64,000 bases of DNA, from the NCBI RefSeq assembly GCF_024746835.1, contig NZ_CP080531.1, forward strand, positions 5,848,001 to 5,912,000. Direction: 5' to 3'. Under the pieces are notes generated by a model. The model did no database searches. It had not been told where the DNA came from and worked only from the letters and a program-made list of their open reading frames with translations. A program made the translations under genes and the position numbers. This document shows, piece after piece, positions 1 to 7,829 of the stretch. This DNA is from Mesorhizobium sp. AR02. GTDB taxonomy: Bacteria > Pseudomonadota > Alphaproteobacteria > Rhizobiales > Rhizobiaceae. How positions within the stretch are numbered: position 1 is the stretch's first letter; each line of letters starts with the position of its first letter.

Positions 1-1
1 T

Positions 2-1126
2 TCCGTGGTTTTCCCCTGCCTGCTGCTCAACTATTTCGGGCAGGGTGCCTTTGTGCTGGCCAATGACGGGAGGCCGACCAATCCATTCTTCCAGATGCTG
101 CCTGACTGGGCGCTGATGCCGATGGTGGGACTGGCGACGGCCGCGACCGTCATCGCCAGCCAGGCAGTCATCTCTGGTGCTTTTTCGCTGACCCGCCAGG
201 CGGTGCAGCTCAACCTTCTGCCACGCATCGAGGTTCAGCATACGTCCGAGATGCAACACGGCCAGATCTACATGCCCCGCGTCAACCTGCTCATCGCCCT
301 GGGGGTGATGCTGCTGGTCGTCGGTTTCGGCAGCTCGAGTTCGCTGGCTTCCGCCTATGGCATCTCGGTGACCGGCGAAATGCTGATGACGACGATCCTG
401 CTGTTCGTTGTCATGCGCAAGCTGTGGAAATGGACACTCGCGGTCGCCCTGCCGCTGACCTTGCTGTTCGGTATCATCGACAGCGGCTTCTTCCTGGCAA
501 ACATCGTGAAGATCTTCGAAGGCGGCTGGGTATCGATCACGGTTGCCTGCCTGATGGGGCTGATCATGTGGACCTGGATATGCGGCACGCGCTATCTGTT
601 CGACAAAACCCGCCGCAACGAGATCCCGCTCGATTTCCTCGCCGCCAATCTCTTGAAGAAGAAGCCGCACCTGGTGTCGGGCACCGCGGTGTTCCTGACC
701 AGCGATCCGCTCAGCGCGCCGACAGCACTCATGCACAGCCTGAAGCATTACAAAGTGCTGCATGAGCAGAACGTCATTCTTTCGGTGGTGACGGCGCCGC
801 AGCCGGTGGTGCCGGACAGCGACCGGGTCAAGATGGAGACGGTCAACGAGCTGTTCATGCGGGTGACGCTGACCTTCGGCTACATGGAACAGCCCAACAT
901 TCCGCGCGCGCTGGCGATCTGTCGCAAGCAGGGCTGGAAGTTCGACATCATGACGACGTCGTTCTTCCTGTCGCGGCGCTCGCTCAAGGCCTCGCCCAAT
1001 TCCGGCATGCCGGTGTGGCAGGACCGGCTGTTCATCGGCCTGGCGCGCACCGCGGCCGATGCGACCGAATATTTCCAGATCCCGACCGGACGTGTCGTGG
1101 AAATCGGCACGCAAGTTGCTATCTAA
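2..1126 (+). CDS. kup: Kup-family potassium uptake transporter, C-terminal part (5' end outside window)
   Basis: This is the C-terminal 374 residues or so of a Kup/HAK/KT low-affinity K+ uptake protein of the inner membrane. The reading frame is open to the left edge, so the start lies upstream; the GTG at position 5 is only an internal valine. Several hydrophobic segments are followed by the soluble C-terminal domain typical of the family. The protein is a close paralogue of the complete Kup that follows 180 bases downstream. The last 150 or so residues are nearly identical in the two proteins (I see only D/E and R/K exchanges), while the membrane part has diverged more. The family is certain. 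Which of several Kup paralogues it is cannot be told. Confidence 0.95.
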   Translation, partial: SVVFPCLLLNYFGQGAFVLANDGRPTNPFFQMLPDWALMPMVGLATAATVIASQAVISGAFSLTRQAVQLNLLPRIEVQHTSEMQHGQIYMPRVNLLIALGVMLLVVGFGSSSSLASAYGISVTGEMLMTTILLFVVMRKLWKWTLAVALPLTLLFGIIDSGFFLANIVKIFEGGWVSITVACLMGLIMWTWICGTRYLFDKTRRNEIPLDFLAANLLKKKPHLVSGTAVFLTSDPLSAPTALMHSLKHYKVLHEQNVILSVVTAPQPVVPDSDRVKMETVNELFMRVTLTFGYMEQPNIPRALAICRKQGWKFDIMTTSFFLSRRSLKASPNSGMPVWQDRLFIGLARTAADATEYFQIPTGRVVEIGTQVAI

Positions 1127-1314
1127 GGCAGACAGGGCAGGTCTTATGGGCGCCCGTTATGCTTCCCGCAGCCGCGAATTCAGCCCGCGACCATTGGATT
1201 ACAGGCCATTTCCCAAGGAGCCTAGCGTTGCCGGCATGGGAGCCGTCACGCGACGGCACTTGATATTGCATTGCAGCAAGCGTAGAGCACCGCGCGCTTA
1301 TCGGAGTGTCGTCC

Positions 1315-3234
1315 ATGGCCCTTGCCAATGCTGGTAGTGAGGCAGAACCCGTCGAACAGTCGAGCCATCCGGAGATCGAACAGCATAGCACCAAGGTGCT
1401 GATGCTGGGCGCGCTCGGCGTGGTCTATGGCGATATCGGCACCAGCCCGATCTATGCCTTTCGCGAAGCGCTGGTGGCGTCGTCCCACGGCACCGTTGCT
1501 GATCGCGGCGATATTCTCGGTGTGCTGTCGCTGATCATCTGGTCGCTGACGATTACGGTTACGATAAAATACATCATGTTCGTGCTGCGCGCCGACAACC
1601 GCGGCGAGGGCGGCGTGCTGTCGCTGATGGCGCTGGCACGCGGCAGTTTCCCGAAGCGCTCGGCGGTGATTCTGGGTATCGGTATCGTCGGCGCCTCGCT
1701 GTTTTTCGGCGATGCGGTCATCACACCGGCGATTTCGGTGCTTTCGGCGGTCGAGGGCATGAACGTCGTTACGCCTGCTTTCCAGCCTTATGTGGTGCCG
1801 CTGACCCTGGTCATCCTCGCCATGGTGTTCGCGGTGCAGCGCTTTGGCACGGGCGGGGTGGGATTGGTGTTCGGCCCGGTGACCGCGGTCTGGTTCCTGG
1901 CCATCGGCCTTTCCGGCCTGAAACATATCATCAACGATCCGGAAATCCTGCTGGCGATCAGCCCGCACTATATCGTCGCCTTCCTGATCCATTCGCCGGA
2001 CGTGGCCTTCGTCACGGTCGGCGCTGTCTTCCTGGCCGTAACCGGTGCGGAAGCGCTCTATGCCGATCTCGGTCATTTCGGCCGCAAGCCGATCGTACTT
2101 GCCTGGCTGGCGATCGTTTTTCCCTGCCTGCTGCTCAATTATGCCGGGCAGGGCGCCTTCGTGCTGGCCAAGAATGGCATCGTCGGCCATCCGTTCTTCG
2201 AGATGAACGAGGGTTGGGCGCTGATCCCGATGGTCGTGCTGGCGACCGCCGCGACGGTCATCGCCAGCCAGGCGGTGATTTCGGGTGCCTTCTCGCTGAC
2301 CAGGCAGGCGGTGCAGCTCAACATGCTGCCGCGGCTCGAAATCCTGCATACGTCGGAAAGACAGTCCGGCCAGATCTACATGCCGCGTGTCAACCTGTTG
2401 CTGGCGCTGGTGGTGATGATGCTGGTGGTCGGCTTTGGCGAGTCCAGCAAGCTCGCCTCGGCCTACGGCATCTCGGTGACCGGCAACATGCTGGTGACGA
2501 CGGTGCTGCTCTATGTCGTGATGACCCGCATCTGGAAATGGAAGCTGAGGGTGGCGATCCCACTGACCGCACTGTTTGCCTTCATCGACGTCGGCTTCTT
2601 TGCGTCCAACATCGTCAAGGTGTTCGAAGGTGGCTGGGCTTCGCTTGCTGTGGCCTTCACGATCGTGCTGGGCATGTGGACCTGGGTGCGTGGCAGCCGC
2701 TATCTGTTCGAAAAGACCCGTCGCAACGAGATCCCGCTCGATTTCCTCGCCGGCAATCTGCTGAAGAAAAAGCCGCAGCTGGTGTCTGGCACTGCTGTCT
2801 TTCTAACAAGCGACCCCTTGAGCGCCCCAACCGCGCTGATGCACAGCCTGAAGCACTACAAGGTGCTGCATGAGCAGAACGTCATCCTTTCGGTGGTGAC
2901 CGCGCCGCAGCCGGTGGTGCCCGACAGCGAACGGGTCAAGATGGAGACGGTCAACGAGCTGTTCATGCGGGTGACGCTGACCTTCGGCTACATGGAACAG
3001 CCCAACATTCCGCGTGCGCTGGCAATCTGCCGCAAGCAGGGCTGGAAGTTCGACATCATGACGACGTCGTTCTTCCTGTCGCGGCGCTCGCTCAAGGCCT
3101 CGCCGAATTCGGGCATGCCGGTGTGGCAGGACAAGCTGTTCATCGGCCTGGCACGCACGGCGGCGGACGCGACCGAATATTTCCAGATTCCGACCGGACG
3201 TGTGGTAGAAATCGGCACTCAGGTGGCGATCTGA
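1315..3234 (+). CDS. kup: Kup-family potassium uptake transporter
   Basis: This is a complete 639-residue Kup (KUP/HAK/KT) K+/H+ symporter, close to the usual family length. The N-terminus has the family signature [14 protein letters not shown] at about residues 36-49, followed by about 12 membrane segments and a cytoplasmic C-terminal domain. I chose the ATG at 1315 over the in-frame GTG at 1306 because a GGAG at 1303-1306 sits at ribosome-binding distance from the ATG. The gene is a tandem paralogue of the preceding partial kup, with an almost identical C-terminal third, which points to recent duplication or gene conversion. The 180-base gap between the two shows no terminator I can see. 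Confidence 0.95.
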   Translation: MALANAGSEAEPVEQSSHPEIEQHSTKVLMLGALGVVYGDIGTSPIYAFREALVASSHGTVADRGDILGVLSLIIWSLTITVTIKYIMFVLRADNRGEGGVLSLMALARGSFPKRSAVILGIGIVGASLFFGDAVITPAISVLSAVEGMNVVTPAFQPYVVPLTLVILAMVFAVQRFGTGGVGLVFGPVTAVWFLAIGLSGLKHIINDPEILLAISPHYIVAFLIHSPDVAFVTVGAVFLAVTGAEALYADLGHFGRKPIVLAWLAIVFPCLLLNYAGQGAFVLAKNGIVGHPFFEMNEGWALIPMVVLATAATVIASQAVISGAFSLTRQAVQLNMLPRLEILHTSERQSGQIYMPRVNLLLALVVMMLVVGFGESSKLASAYGISVTGNMLVTTVLLYVVMTRIWKWKLRVAIPLTALFAFIDVGFFASNIVKVFEGGWASLAVAFTIVLGMWTWVRGSRYLFEKTRRNEIPLDFLAGNLLKKKPQLVSGTAVFLTSDPLSAPTALMHSLKHYKVLHEQNVILSVVTAPQPVVPDSERVKMETVNELFMRVTLTFGYMEQPNIPRALAICRKQGWKFDIMTTSFFLSRRSLKASPNSGMPVWQDKLFIGLARTAADATEYFQIPTGRVVEIGTQVAI

Positions 3235-3269
3235 TCGGCTTGATCGCCTCGGCCTAACAGGAGGCGGCC

Positions 3270-4304
3270 ATGAGCGGCGAATTGGTGCTTGTCACCGGCG
3301 GATCTGGCTTCCTCGGCGCCCACTGTATCGTTGCACTGCTGAAGGCGGGCTACCGCGTGCGCACGACGGTGCGCTCCGCCAAACGTGAAGCCGATGTGCT
3401 GGCCATGCTGAAGGCAGACGGCGTCGAACCGGGCGACCGGCTATCCTTTGCGATCGCCGACCTCATGAGCGACGCAGGCTGGCCGCAAGCGGTCGCCGGC
3501 TGTGACTATGTCCTGCATGTCGCTTCGCCATTTCCGCTCGGCGTGCCGAAGCATGAGGACGACCTGATCATCCCGGCTCGCGAAGGCGCGCTGCGGGTGC
3601 TGCGGGCCGCACGAGACGCCAACGTCAAACGCGTCGTGCTGACCTCGTCCTTCGCGGCAGTAGGTTACGGCAAGATGCCGCCTGATGGCCGGCCGTTCAC
3701 CGAGGAGAGCTGGACCGATCCGACGGGCAAGGTCAGCGCCTATGTGAAGTCGAAGACGCTTGCCGAGCGCGCGGCCTGGGACTTCATCGCCGCCGAGGGT
3801 GGCAGGCTGGAATTGGCGGTCGTCAATCCGGTCGGCATTTTCGGGCCGGTGCTCGGGTCCGACCATTCGACCTCCACCGAATTTGTCCAGCGCATGATGA
3901 ACGGTGCCATGCCGGGGCTGCCGCGCCTGTCCTTCGGCGTCGTCGACGCACGCGACGTTGCCGACCTGCATGTGCGTGCCATGACCAATCCAGCCGCCAG
4001 CGGCGAGCGCTTCCTGGCTGTATCAGGTGATTTCATGACCGTGCGGGAGATCGCGCAGACCTTGAAGACGCGGCTCGGCGATGCGGCGGCACGCGTCAAG
4101 ACGCGTGAGCTTCCCGATTGGCTGGTGCGGATCGTCGGATTGTTCAACCCGGAAGCCGCGCAACTCGCGACGGAGCTGGGCAAGGTCAAGAATGCCACCA
4201 ACGCCAAGGCGGTGCGCCTGCTCGGCTGGGCGCCGCGCTCGCGCGAGGACGCGCTGGCTGCCACCGGCGAGAGCCTGGTCCGGCTCGGGCTGCTCAAGAA
4301 GTAG
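3270..4304 (+). CDS. NAD(P)-dependent epimerase/dihydroflavonol reductase-like protein
   Basis: This 344-residue extended short-chain dehydrogenase/reductase has an N-terminal nucleotide-binding motif GGSGFLGAHC at about residues 8-17. It carries the active-site pattern Y-x3-K in AYVKSKTLAE near residue 157, and TSSFAAVGYG upstream supplies the catalytic serine/threonine region. The overall form resembles dihydroflavonol-4-reductase-like NAD-dependent epimerases, which reduce aldehydes, ketones or sugar nucleotides. The substrate cannot be deduced. An AGGAGG about 8 bases before the ATG fixes the start. It is on the same strand as kup but is probably transcribed separately. Confidence 0.85.
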   Translation: MSGELVLVTGGSGFLGAHCIVALLKAGYRVRTTVRSAKREADVLAMLKADGVEPGDRLSFAIADLMSDAGWPQAVAGCDYVLHVASPFPLGVPKHEDDLIIPAREGALRVLRAARDANVKRVVLTSSFAAVGYGKMPPDGRPFTEESWTDPTGKVSAYVKSKTLAERAAWDFIAAEGGRLELAVVNPVGIFGPVLGSDHSTSTEFVQRMMNGAMPGLPRLSFGVVDARDVADLHVRAMTNPAASGERFLAVSGDFMTVREIAQTLKTRLGDAAARVKTRELPDWLVRIVGLFNPEAAQLATELGKVKNATNAKAVRLLGWAPRSREDALAATGESLVRLGLLKK

Positions 4305-4338
4305 CGTGGCGGGAGGGAGACCTCCCGCCACGCGGGTC

Positions 4339-5232
4339 TCAACCAGCCAGTGCGGCTTTGTTGGCCTCGAGGAACTGCTTCAGCGTTTGCGGCTTCCTGC
4401 CGGAAAGCGTTTCGACCGCGTCGGTCACCATGGCGATGCGGCCGGACCGCGTGTTGGCGTCGAAGGAAACGATGACGCGAGCGAACTCCTCGGGAAGGCC
4501 AGCCGCCTTCACACCTTCGGTCAGGGCTTCGTCGGGTAGCTGAATGACTTCCAGCGGCTTGCCGGTGACTTCGCTCACAAGGGCGGCGATTTCGGCAGTC
4601 GTATACGCTTGTGGGCCAGTCAGGGTGTACGTCTTGCTGTCGGTCGAGCCGGAAGCGAGGCCTGCGGCGATCGCCGCGGCCATGTCGTCGCGTGCACCAT
4701 GGGCGATGCGGCCGTCGCCCGCGGAGGTGTACCATTGTCCCGAGGCAATGGCGTGCGGCAGCGCCATGAACAGGTTCTCCTGGTACCAGCCGTTGCGGAA
4801 GATCGTATAGGCAAGGCCGCTGGCCTTGATCGCCTGCTCCGTGCCGTAGTGGTCGCCGGCAAACAGCACTGGCGAAACCGGCTCCGGATTGGGCATCGAG
4901 GTGTAGAGCAGATGTGAAACGCCTGCCTTCTTCGCAGCGGCCACCGCCGCCTCGTGCTGCTTCAGACGCCTGCCGGTTTTGAGATCGAGATCGCTGGTCG
5001 AAATGATCAGCACCCTGTCGGCGCCCTTGAATGCGGTTTCCAGCGAGGCCGCGTCGTTGAAGTCGGCGGCCCTGACAACGACGCCGCACGCTGCCAGATC
5101 GGCCACGCTTTCAGGATTGCGGGTGGTGGCGATGATCTTTGCCGGCGGAACTTTGTGCGTGTCCAGGAGATAGCGGATGACGCCGCGGCCAAGCTGGCCG
5201 GCAGCACCGGTGACAAGGAGGGTTTCGGTCAT
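4339..5232 (-). CDS. NmrA-like / QorB-type NAD(P)-binding oxidoreductase
   Basis: This protein of about 297 residues starts with a Rossmann motif VTGAAGQLGRG at residues 6-16 and looks like the NmrA/YtfG (QorB) group of atypical SDRs. Members are NAD(P)H:quinone oxidoreductases or redox-sensing proteins that lack the Y-x3-K active site. The open frame extends to 5355, but the sequence before MTETLLVTGA is unlike the family, so I place the start at 5232. The gene is divergent from an HxlR regulator, with a palindrome between them. This is the same arrangement as ytfG/qorB with its HxlR-type regulator (QorR/YtfH), which supports quinone or electrophile stress as the signal. That role is inferred. 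Confidence 0.8.
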   Translation of the reverse strand: MTETLLVTGAAGQLGRGVIRYLLDTHKVPPAKIIATTRNPESVADLAACGVVVRAADFNDAASLETAFKGADRVLIISTSDLDLKTGRRLKQHEAAVAAAKKAGVSHLLYTSMPNPEPVSPVLFAGDHYGTEQAIKASGLAYTIFRNGWYQENLFMALPHAIASGQWYTSAGDGRIAHGARDDMAAAIAAGLASGSTDSKTYTLTGPQAYTTAEIAALVSEVTGKPLEVIQLPDEALTEGVKAAGLPEEFARVIVSFDANTRSGRIAMVTDAVETLSGRKPQTLKQFLEANKAALAG

Positions 5233-5274
5233 GGGGAGGTCCTGATTTTGCGCCAGCATGGCGGGTGCTCTTAA

Positions 5275-5293
5275 TGGTCTCAAAAAGAGACCA
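5275..5293. promoter_or_regulatory. Palindromic operator candidate for the HxlR regulator
   Basis: A perfect inverted repeat TGGTCTC-AAAAA-GAGACCA (7-base arms, 5-base spacer) lies in the 137-base gap between the divergent oxidoreductase and HxlR genes. A TAAAAT at 5298-5303 could be a -10 box for the regulator. HxlR dimers bind such short palindromes, so this is a likely shared operator; no binding data are visible. Confidence 0.6.
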
Positions 5294-5369
5294 GCACTAA
5301 AATAGGAATTGACCCGGTGCCGTAAAGAAGGCAGTTTTTCGGGAGGTAGGCACACGCAGGGAACCAGCC

Positions 5370-5780
5370 ATGGACAGCCGGATCGTCAATCTGAGATCCA
5401 AACTCGACGTCTACAAAGCCATGACCGGCGGCGGAAACCTTGCCGATTGCCCGGTCCGCGAGGTCATCCAGGGGCTCAATGGCAAATGGAGCTCGCTGTT
5501 GATGGCGGCGCTGGCCGAGCAGCCCTATCGCTTCGGCGAATTGCGGCGGCTGGTTCCCGATATTTCGCAGCGCATGCTGACCCAGACGCTCTACGATCTG
5601 CAGCGCGACGGCTATGTGCATCGCGAAGTGTTCCCGACCAAGCCGCCGAGCGTCGAATACAGTCTGACCGATCTCGGGCGCTCGATGTTCGGCGCCCTGC
5701 AGCATCTGCTCCAATGGGCCGAACTCAACCACGATGCTGTGCGTGAGGCACGTGCCGGTTTCGACGCAACACAGGCTTGA
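5370..5780 (+). CDS. HxlR-family winged-helix transcriptional regulator
   Basis: This 136-residue MarR/HxlR-type winged-helix protein has the family hallmarks: an N-terminal cysteine in DCPVREV (about residue 28), then GKWSSLLMAAL, FGELRRLVPDISQRMLTQTL (recognition region) and the wing at YSLTDLG. In several HxlR proteins the N-terminal cysteine senses quinones or reactive electrophiles. Being divergent from a QorB-like oxidoreductase, with a palindrome between, suggests that it represses that gene and its own. The FAD monooxygenase gene downstream lies 53 bases away on the same strand and may share the transcript. Confidence 0.88.
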   Translation: MDSRIVNLRSKLDVYKAMTGGGNLADCPVREVIQGLNGKWSSLLMAALAEQPYRFGELRRLVPDISQRMLTQTLYDLQRDGYVHREVFPTKPPSVEYSLTDLGRSMFGALQHLLQWAELNHDAVREARAGFDATQA

Positions 5781-5833
5781 GCGGCCCGGTAGCGTTCCGC
5801 GCGGCGACTTGATTTCATCAGGCGGCTGAAGGA

Positions 5834-7120
5834 TTGTCCCGGCCAGTTCGGCTTGGGGGCATCGGCATTTCCTACGATATCGCAATTGCAGGCGCCGGTC
5901 CGGCGGGGCTGGCCATGGCGCTCTATCTCAAGCGTGCCGGGCACAGGGTCACCATCTTCGAGCGCTTCGAGGAGCCGAAGCCCGTCGGCTCCGGGCTGAT
6001 CCTGCAGCCGACCGGCTTGACGGTTCTGGCCGATCTCGGCCTGCTCGACGACATACTGGCGCTCGGCGCCCGCATCGATCGGCTGCATGGCGCCGATGCC
6101 TCGACCGGGCGCACCGTGCTCGACGTTCGCTACGACGCCCAGCGCGGCCGCCGTTTCGGCCTGGCGGTGCATCGCCAGGCCCTGTTCGGCGTGCTTTTTC
6201 GCGCCGCCCGGCGCGAGGCCATCACCATCGAGACCGGCGTCGAGATCGAGGCTGTGGAGGCCGGCGAACGGGCGACGCTGATCTGTGGCAATGGACGAAG
6301 GGCAGGGCCATTCGATCTGGTCGTCGACGCCAGCGGTGCGCGCTCGAAACTGCGGCAGTGCGTGGGCAATGCGGGAGCGCCACTGCCACTCACCTATGGC
6401 GCGTTCTGGGCATCGCTCGACTGGCGCGGCGAGGGCTTTGACGAATACGCGCTCTTGCAGCGCTACGACAAGGCCAGCGTGATGATCGGCGTGCTGCCGA
6501 TCGGCCGGCCGGAACCCGGAGCCAAAAAGATGGCGGCCTTCTTCTGGAGCCTGAAGCCGGCCGATGCCGACGCGGTGCGCGAGCGTGGCCTAGATGCCTG
6601 GAAAGAGCGGGTGGTGCGGCTGTGGCCGCAGAGCGAGGCGTTCACCCGCCAGATCGACAGTTTCGAGCAGCTGTCGCTGGCCCGCTACGGCCACCATACG
6701 ATGAAGCTTCCGGTTGGCCGGAGATTGGCCGTCATCGGCGATGCCGCGCATTCGACCAGCCCGCAGCTCGGGCAAGGGGCCAACATGGCGCTGCTCGACG
6801 CGGCGGCGCTCAGCCATGCGTTGGCGCGCATGCAGAGCATCGAGGCAGCGCTCGAAACCTATGCCAAGGCGCGGCGCTGGCATGTGCGCGTCTTCCAGGC
6901 ACTGTCGCTAGCGTTCACGCCGTTCTACCAGTCGGATTCGGTGGCGCTGCCCTTTATCCGCGACAGGCTGGTGGCGACCATCGCGAAAATCCCGCCGGCA
7001 CCGCAGCTTCTCGCCTCGATGGTCGCCGGCACGGTGATCGATCCCTTCAGGCGGGCAGGGCTGAGGGAGACGAACTGGCCGAGGATGGATTTCCGAGACG
7101 GACGGATCGCGGGCCCATAA
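5834..7120 (+). CDS. FAD-dependent aromatic-ring hydroxylase-like monooxygenase
   Basis: This is a 428-residue flavoprotein monooxygenase of the UbiH/PHBH group. It has the dinucleotide-binding GAGPAGLAMALYLKRAG at about residues 19-35 and the FAD/ribityl motif GDAAHSTSPQLGQGAN near residue 305. Such enzymes use NAD(P)H and O2 to hydroxylate phenolic or heteroaromatic substrates; the substrate here is unknown. The best start is a TTG at 5834, because an in-frame stop lies just upstream and no ATG precedes the Rossmann motif. The last 26 or so residues are repeated 686 bases downstream as a fragment, so a second copy once existed or a partial duplication occurred. Confidence 0.85.
   Translation: MSRPVRLGGIGISYDIAIAGAGPAGLAMALYLKRAGHRVTIFERFEEPKPVGSGLILQPTGLTVLADLGLLDDILALGARIDRLHGADASTGRTVLDVRYDAQRGRRFGLAVHRQALFGVLFRAARREAITIETGVEIEAVEAGERATLICGNGRRAGPFDLVVDASGARSKLRQCVGNAGAPLPLTYGAFWASLDWRGEGFDEYALLQRYDKASVMIGVLPIGRPEPGAKKMAAFFWSLKPADADAVRERGLDAWKERVVRLWPQSEAFTRQIDSFEQLSLARYGHHTMKLPVGRRLAVIGDAAHSTSPQLGQGANMALLDAAALSHALARMQSIEAALETYAKARRWHVRVFQALSLAFTPFYQSDSVALPFIRDRLVATIAKIPPAPQLLASMVAGTVIDPFRRAGLRETNWPRMDFRDGRIAGP
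6990..7069 (+). repeat. Parent copy of an 80-bp duplicated monooxygenase tail
   Basis: This stretch, coding for the C-terminal PPAPQLLASMVAGTVIDPFR region of the FAD monooxygenase, recurs at 7676-7755. I count 5 differences in 80 bases at a constant offset of 686 bases. Confidence 0.9.
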
Positions 7121-7142
7121 TTGGCTCAGCCGCTGTGCAAGA

Positions 7143-7650
7143 CTATTGCTGAGGCACAACTGTTGGAACTGAACTCCAAAATATTGGGTGTGCAGGCAGG
7201 AGTTGACCACCGTTTTTTTGCACGAGTGTCAGCATCGAGTTGACGATCTCGTGCGCCGGCGTGCTTAGAAAGTTGCACTGTATCTGAGCTTCGCCGACCT
7301 TGCGCCGTCGCAACAACGGGTAGCCAAGCCGGATGGATCTGGGCAGGAGAGCAGGCTCCCGCACCTGCAAGGACACTCCCCAATAGCCGGCCCGGGCCAT
7401 TATTGGTTTGGCGCTCAAGACATCAGTCCATTTTCACCGACAGGCCAGAGCGATTGTCGAACAAGCCATCCCTATCGACAATCAAGGCTGGTTTGCCGAG
7501 ACGCGCGTCTAAGAAGGCAAATGCCGCTGCCGCAGACAGAAATGGTGCCCAATAGAGCCCGAATAGTTGGAACAGCGCTATCGCCACCTTGTCAAAGAGA
7601 GTCCGATTGATTTCCGGATGACGGACCAAGAAAGCCTCATGGTTTTTCAA
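7143..7650 (-). pseudogene. Frameshifted STM3941-like membrane protein
   Basis: Two minus-strand frames join into one protein-like sequence. The first (7650 down to about 7430) starts MKNHEAFLVRHPEINR, has a hydrophobic segment (LFGLYWAPFLSAAAAFAFL) and the phrase GKPALIVDRDGLFDNRSG. It then stops right after SVKMD. The other frame continues KWTDVLSAKPI and ends near 7143 with a helix-rich tail. STM3941-family proteins have an A-L-x-I-D-x-x-G-x-x-D phrase followed by G-x-I-x-W-x-D-I, which fits a single-base indel at about 7430-7440. The family call is from memory of that pattern. The gene sits between the two copies of the monooxygenase tail. Confidence 0.55.
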
Positions 7651-7675
7651 ATGCTACATGTTCTCCAACAAGAAA

Positions 7676-7755
7676 TCCCGCCGGCGCCGCAGTTCCTCGC
7701 CTCGATGGTCGCCGGCACGGTGATCGATCCGTTCAGGCGGGCAGGGCTTAGGGAG
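7676..7755 (+). pseudogene. Relic of an FAD-monooxygenase C-terminus
   Basis: This is the second copy of the 80-base segment at 6990-7069. It lies in an open frame (7567-7806) whose upstream part is antisense to the STM3941-like pseudogene, so no complete enzyme is encoded. The frame still reads PPAPQFLASMVAGTVIDPFR. It is best read as the remnant of a tandem copy of the monooxygenase gene or of a duplication that captured intervening DNA. The rest of 7121-7829 holds only this relic and the pseudogene. Confidence 0.8.
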
Positions 7756-7829
7756 GCGCAGTGGGATTTCGGACAAGATCCGGGTCATGATACGACTGCA
7801 TCATAGAGTTTTCGCCTAGGCCGATCCGT

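Noticed and set aside
1246..2349. 367-residue open frame on the minus strand
   Set aside because: It is antisense to kup, rich in Arg/His/Gln and without a family match; such shadow frames are common in GC-rich genomes.
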